Below, in pieces: positions 60,306 to 64,000 of a stretch of 64,000 nucleotides of DNA. The notes under the pieces are model-generated. The model saw nothing but the letters and a program-made list of their open reading frames with translations, was not told where the DNA came from and did no database searches. This DNA comes from Trichoplax adhaerens. Lineage: Eukaryota; Placozoa; Uniplacotomia; Trichoplacea; Trichoplacidae. The number at the start of each line of letters is the position of its first letter. The stretch's first letter is position 1. The stretch is taken from positions 11,872-75,871 of the forward strand of contig NW_002060945.1 of NCBI RefSeq assembly GCF_000150275.1. The letters run 5' to 3'. The position numbers were made by a program, and so were the translations under genes.

Positions 60306-60539
60306 TTACGAGGGCATAATAAGCGTACGACTTAATTCTCGAAGTAAGCTTTTAATGTATGTTAAGGTAGAGAATTTATTAACTTGATTAGTGAAATCTA
60401 TTCTATGTAATTCTTTTGCCTTTCCTCGCAGAATATATTTACCAAAAGTTCGTTGAATACCAGTGTTAGGTGAATCATGAAATAACTTTACATCGACTTG
60501 AATGTCACGAATGTAATGGAATTGGTGTACATAATCCAA
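60306..60539 (-). CDS. Possible orphan terminal exon, product unknown
   Basis: A 77-codon frame with balanced, protein-like composition (includes FHDSPNTGIQRTFGKYILRG and ends LSRTLIMPS). There is no ATG at its start and a TGA lies just upstream. An acceptor-like CATTCAAG occurs inside, near 60500. It may be the last exon of an unrecognised minus-strand gene, a relic, or chance. I see no partner exons upstream and no known family. Confidence 0.25.
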   Translation of the reverse strand: MDYVHQFHYIRDIQVDVKLFHDSPNTGIQRTFGKYILRGKAKELHRIDFTNQVNKFSTLTYIKSLLRELSRTLIMPS

Positions 60540-60549
60540 TAGAAATATT

Positions 60550-63095
60550 CAATAAAGAAGAGGTCATCTGATAGAGTAAATTATCAGATTAGTTTTTCCA
60601 CAAATAATAAAATATAAGTAGTTAAATGGAGTAAAGAGGTAGTAATTGTAATTATTCAGAAGAATAGAGTCACATTATGAGACTTTTTTTATCATAGGAT
60701 ATTCATTACAACATTTGCCTAAGATAATGATGATTGATAGGTTTAGTTTAATATGAATAGTAGAAGGTAAATAAAAATCATACATAGGCAATAATTCAGA
60801 TGATGAAACAATCTCGCCGTAATGGCTAGTATAAACTATCGATTATTACTATTTCATAACGAAAATAGTAGCATCCCAAGTAGAGAATCGAGGAAAGGGT
60901 AGTAGATCTAAAATCTTTAGTTAAAAGCAATAAGAAGCTGCAATTTTATAGTCATTACCTAAACAATTTTTCGATAAACAGTTTTCCAGTTTTTTAATGA
61001 ATAAAGTAAAAGGTGATAGAAAAACTTTTATTACATTGCAATGACTGTTATAATTATTGGTAAGCTTACATTTCCATTCCTTAGAAAGTAATAGAAAGCA
61101 AGTCCAGAATTAAAGAAAAGAGCAGTTTTGAAATTTTTACTACAGTAGAAGGTGATGAGAAATCACATCACGATAACTAGAATAATTCACCGATAATTAA
61201 CATTTTTATCCTCGGCCAAGGTAGTAGAAAGCGGCAGTAAACGAGGAATGAAGCAATATTGCAACGCCAAATGTACTTTATCCTTCAATAAACATTGTCA
61301 TTTTTAATGAAAGTGGCAGAATGCCGTGAAAAATCGAGAAACGGATGTTAGCTGTGCAACTTTGAAGAAGTACAACAGAAAACGGCAGGCAATTTTCATC
61401 TTAAGGCCATGATAAACTGATCAATTTACCAGGTTAAAATATTACGAATACTTAGTGAAAGTGATAAAAAGGAAAGTAAATAGTCAATGCAGGTAGTTAC
61501 TGTAAATTCGCGATTAAAATAAGATATTACAAGACAATTTCAATTCCTTTTATTAACATCAAATTATGCGATTCTATCCTCCTCATTCTTCAATATCCAA
61601 GAAATCAAAATTATTGTGGTGGTATTTTCTCCAGAGATGAAAATTTTTAAATTTATCGACTAGTTCCGTCAACGTTTATTTATAGAGATATACTCTTATA
61701 CAGTACATTATATCATTATTGATGCCAATTAGTAATATCAGTACGGTTAATCCTATTGCTATTTTCCTGGCAGATTAAAAATTTTATAAATTCCTACACG
61801 TTAATATTAAGGTGTTTCGATATGGATTGATCCGTATTAGTAAGAGTAATATTCAGTTATAAAATAATTCCATTCAACGCGTATTCAAAACTGGTGTAAT
61901 ACTTATCATTCATAATATTTGCAACTGATGAGTAATAGTAAGACGGCACTGAGTCGATTTTGAGAGAGATACTAATTACTCAACTTTATTGAGCATTTTA
62001 TCACTTATTAAAAAATAGATCCAGTTCTAAATAACTATATTCAAGTTGCATTTAAAATTTAGAGAATGGTAACTATCCTTTATCGTTCTGCAATTAGCAA
62101 GCTAAACTAAAATGATACCTGTTAAAATTACCAAAATCTTCACAGAAAATACAGCATTGTTACAGGAAAGAGTAGAAAAGGTTATTCTATGAACCTGAAA
62201 TACGGTGTATATTACTCTAATGGATATTCCTAGTTGCTAATTAATTCATTTATCTATACCTATATAGTATTCGCAAATTAACGGTGCTTTGTAAATTTGT
62301 CGTAAAGTGTTCTACAAGTAACTTATGTACATATATCGTATATACGCATAGTTGTGTCAGAGCCATTAAAATAATTTTCAGCATCTCATTGATGCTACGA
62401 TAAATCCTTGGATCAGTAATGCATTTAGTATCGGATTGGAAAGTCAATAGTTATAACTAATAGTAAATCATTAAATGGACGATGAATTGCTATAGATAAC
62501 TATCGTAGAAGTTTAATAATCAGAACGACGTTAGATTATTAAGAAAAATTTTCCTTGTTTTTGCTGCGCTAATATGAATCATTTTCGCTTAAGGTCTATA
62601 CCACTATTAGGAAAGATGAATGAAATGTTCTAAGTCTACTAATCAAATTCTAACTGTAGTGTATTTAGAATATACTGTAACTTTATTCTACTCTTAAATA
62701 TAGACATGTTGTATTGATCTTATATTTAGACATATCTACAGTCTGTTCGCTCTACATTCAAATATGGCTTACTACATTTAGTTATTACAGTCCTCGCTAT
62801 TTTCTACAATCATCTGCTATTTTATAACCTGTTATGGTATATGTTGTATCTAATCCTACAATCATGTTCTCTGCATGTGTTCTAATACCTTAGCTATAAA
62901 TACAGCTGTTTTCTACCTTAGATTTGTTATGTTGCATTATTAGTCACAGTTAATATTCACACTTTACTCACGGCAGCTACCACGCTGACCTACCGTAATT
63001 ATCACACTGTACCTAACTACAATCTACAATAAAGTATCCTCTTTTCTTAAGCTCCTTGTGCAATTCTCTGCATGGCAACTAAAACCACATTATCT
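60550..63095. other. Gene-poor DNA with degenerate repeats
   Basis: Between about 60.6 and 61.5 kb, words such as GTAGTAGAAAG, GCAGTAAA and GATAAACTGATCAATTTA-like phrases recur loosely (near 61085, 61220 and 61308), suggesting an old array. From 62.6 to 63.1 kb the plus strand is rich in pyrimidine-led words (CTAC, TCTACA). No gene was supported. Confidence 0.35.
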
Positions 63096-63099
63096 GACA

Positions 63100-63460
63100 C
63101 TTCGAACCCTCCATCACACTAACAATATCGGTGATGCCAAGACTCTAAGAAAATGATGTAGATTTCCGTTATGGGAATAATTTTATTCATAATTAGCAGC
63201 GTTACTGTTGCCAGTAAGATTACAAATCAAGTTCTGACAACATCAGTAATGCCAAGATTCTAAGAAAATGGCTTCAATTTCCGTAATGTAAATAACTTTA
63301 TTCATAATTAGCAGTATTACTGTTGCCAGTAAGACTACAAATCAAGTTCTGACAACATCAGTAATACCAAGATTCTAATAGAATGATTTCGATTTCCGTT
63401 ACGTCAATAACTTTATTCGTATAAGAGTTACTATTGCCATTAAATCAGTATCATCTAATA
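63100..63460. repeat. Tandem repeat, three units of 115 bases
   Basis: ATCGGTGATGCCAAG at 63127, ATCAGTAATGCCAAG at 63242 and ATCAGTAATACCAAG at 63357 are spaced by exactly 115. Shared inner words: GATTTCCGTTA, TTTATTCATAATTAGCAG, TTACTGTTGCCAGTAAGA and CAAATCAAGTTCTGACAA. More diverged relatives seem to continue toward the window end. Confidence 0.9.
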
Positions 63461-64000
63461 ATAACAGTAAGGATAATGTCTAAAGTTTAAGAGAATTACT
63501 TTTCAGCTTCCATTACATGAATAATTCCAGCCATGGTTAGCATTACTAAAGCTACGGAACATGGCAACATAATATTGGTCCGACAATAATTTGAAGAATG
63601 AAATATTAGAATTTAGAGAAAACTTTTTGAAAATTTTAATTTCCGCTGCATGAATAATTCTAATTAAAGCTTGGAAGTAAGAATTAAATGAATATTAAAC
63701 TACTGTCCGAGCTATAATAGTTATGGTGATGTCGAAATTGTCGATAGATTATTGATACTTTAATTGAAAAAACAATTCTAGTCAGAGTGTGCAAGGAAGG
63801 ATTGGATCTATATTTAAAATACTGCCTGACTAATAACTTTAATTGTATTGTAAAAAATTTAAGAAAGCTAATTTACAATTTCTACTAGATGAATTATTTT
63901 AGCCATTCTGAACATCGATATTGCCAAGAAAAGAATTATTTTGATCGAATAATAATAGCCAAGAGCAATATTACAATTCGAAAAAGCAATATAAAAAATA

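Noticed and set aside
1-64000. tRNA or rRNA genes
   Set aside because: I looked for conserved T-arm and A/B-box words and found no arrangement that folds convincingly; a covariance-model scan would be decisive.

Overview
The window looks like nuclear DNA from a small, AT-rich animal genome, most likely a placozoan (Trichoplax/Hoilungia type). The organism is an inference. It rests on a full-length SNX13-type sorting nexin split over about 31 exons with mostly 75-150 base GT-AG introns, a class A GPCR, a family of animal-type GT31 beta-1,3-glycosyltransferases, standard code, and long AT-rich gaps full of short tandem repeats. No bacterial operons, Shine-Dalgarno sites, CRISPR arrays or tRNA genes were seen.

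Layout. 1-2.6 kb: repeats. 2.64-4.91 kb (+): a seven-exon deoxynucleoside kinase with a probable mitochondrial presequence on its own exon. 6.45-7.49, 12.29-13.59, 28.49-29.66 and 39.73-41.00 kb (all -): four intronless GT31 paralogues. 15.9-16.9 kb: a dense block of TACAG/CTGTA repeats. 18.89-26.30 kb (+): the SNX13 homologue, with hydrophobic N-terminus, PXA, RGS, PX and nexin-C regions, 2895 coding bases in consistent phase. 30-36 kb: repeats and a decayed partial copy of a kelch gene. 36.22-37.30 kb (+): an intronless class A GPCR. 44.25-50.72 kb (-): an 18-exon gene joining N-terminal EF-hand-like segments to C-terminal kelch repeats, including a 13-base microexon. 50.7-64 kb: no convincing gene, but a chain of at least eight different tandem or degenerate arrays.

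There is no operon-like pathway here. The GT31 enzymes probably act in the Golgi on glycan chains. The kinase is probably mitochondrial nucleoside salvage. The SNX13 homologue is probably an ER/endosomal lipid-contact and G-alpha regulator. The GPCR is a plasma-membrane receptor of unknown ligand. The most unusual items are the EF-hand plus kelch architecture, its 13-base microexon, its relic copy about 12 kb away, and a family of hairpins sharing the arm ATGGACTAC. Exon borders were set by reading splice sites, reading-frame phase and protein similarity by eye. No alignment or RNA evidence was available.
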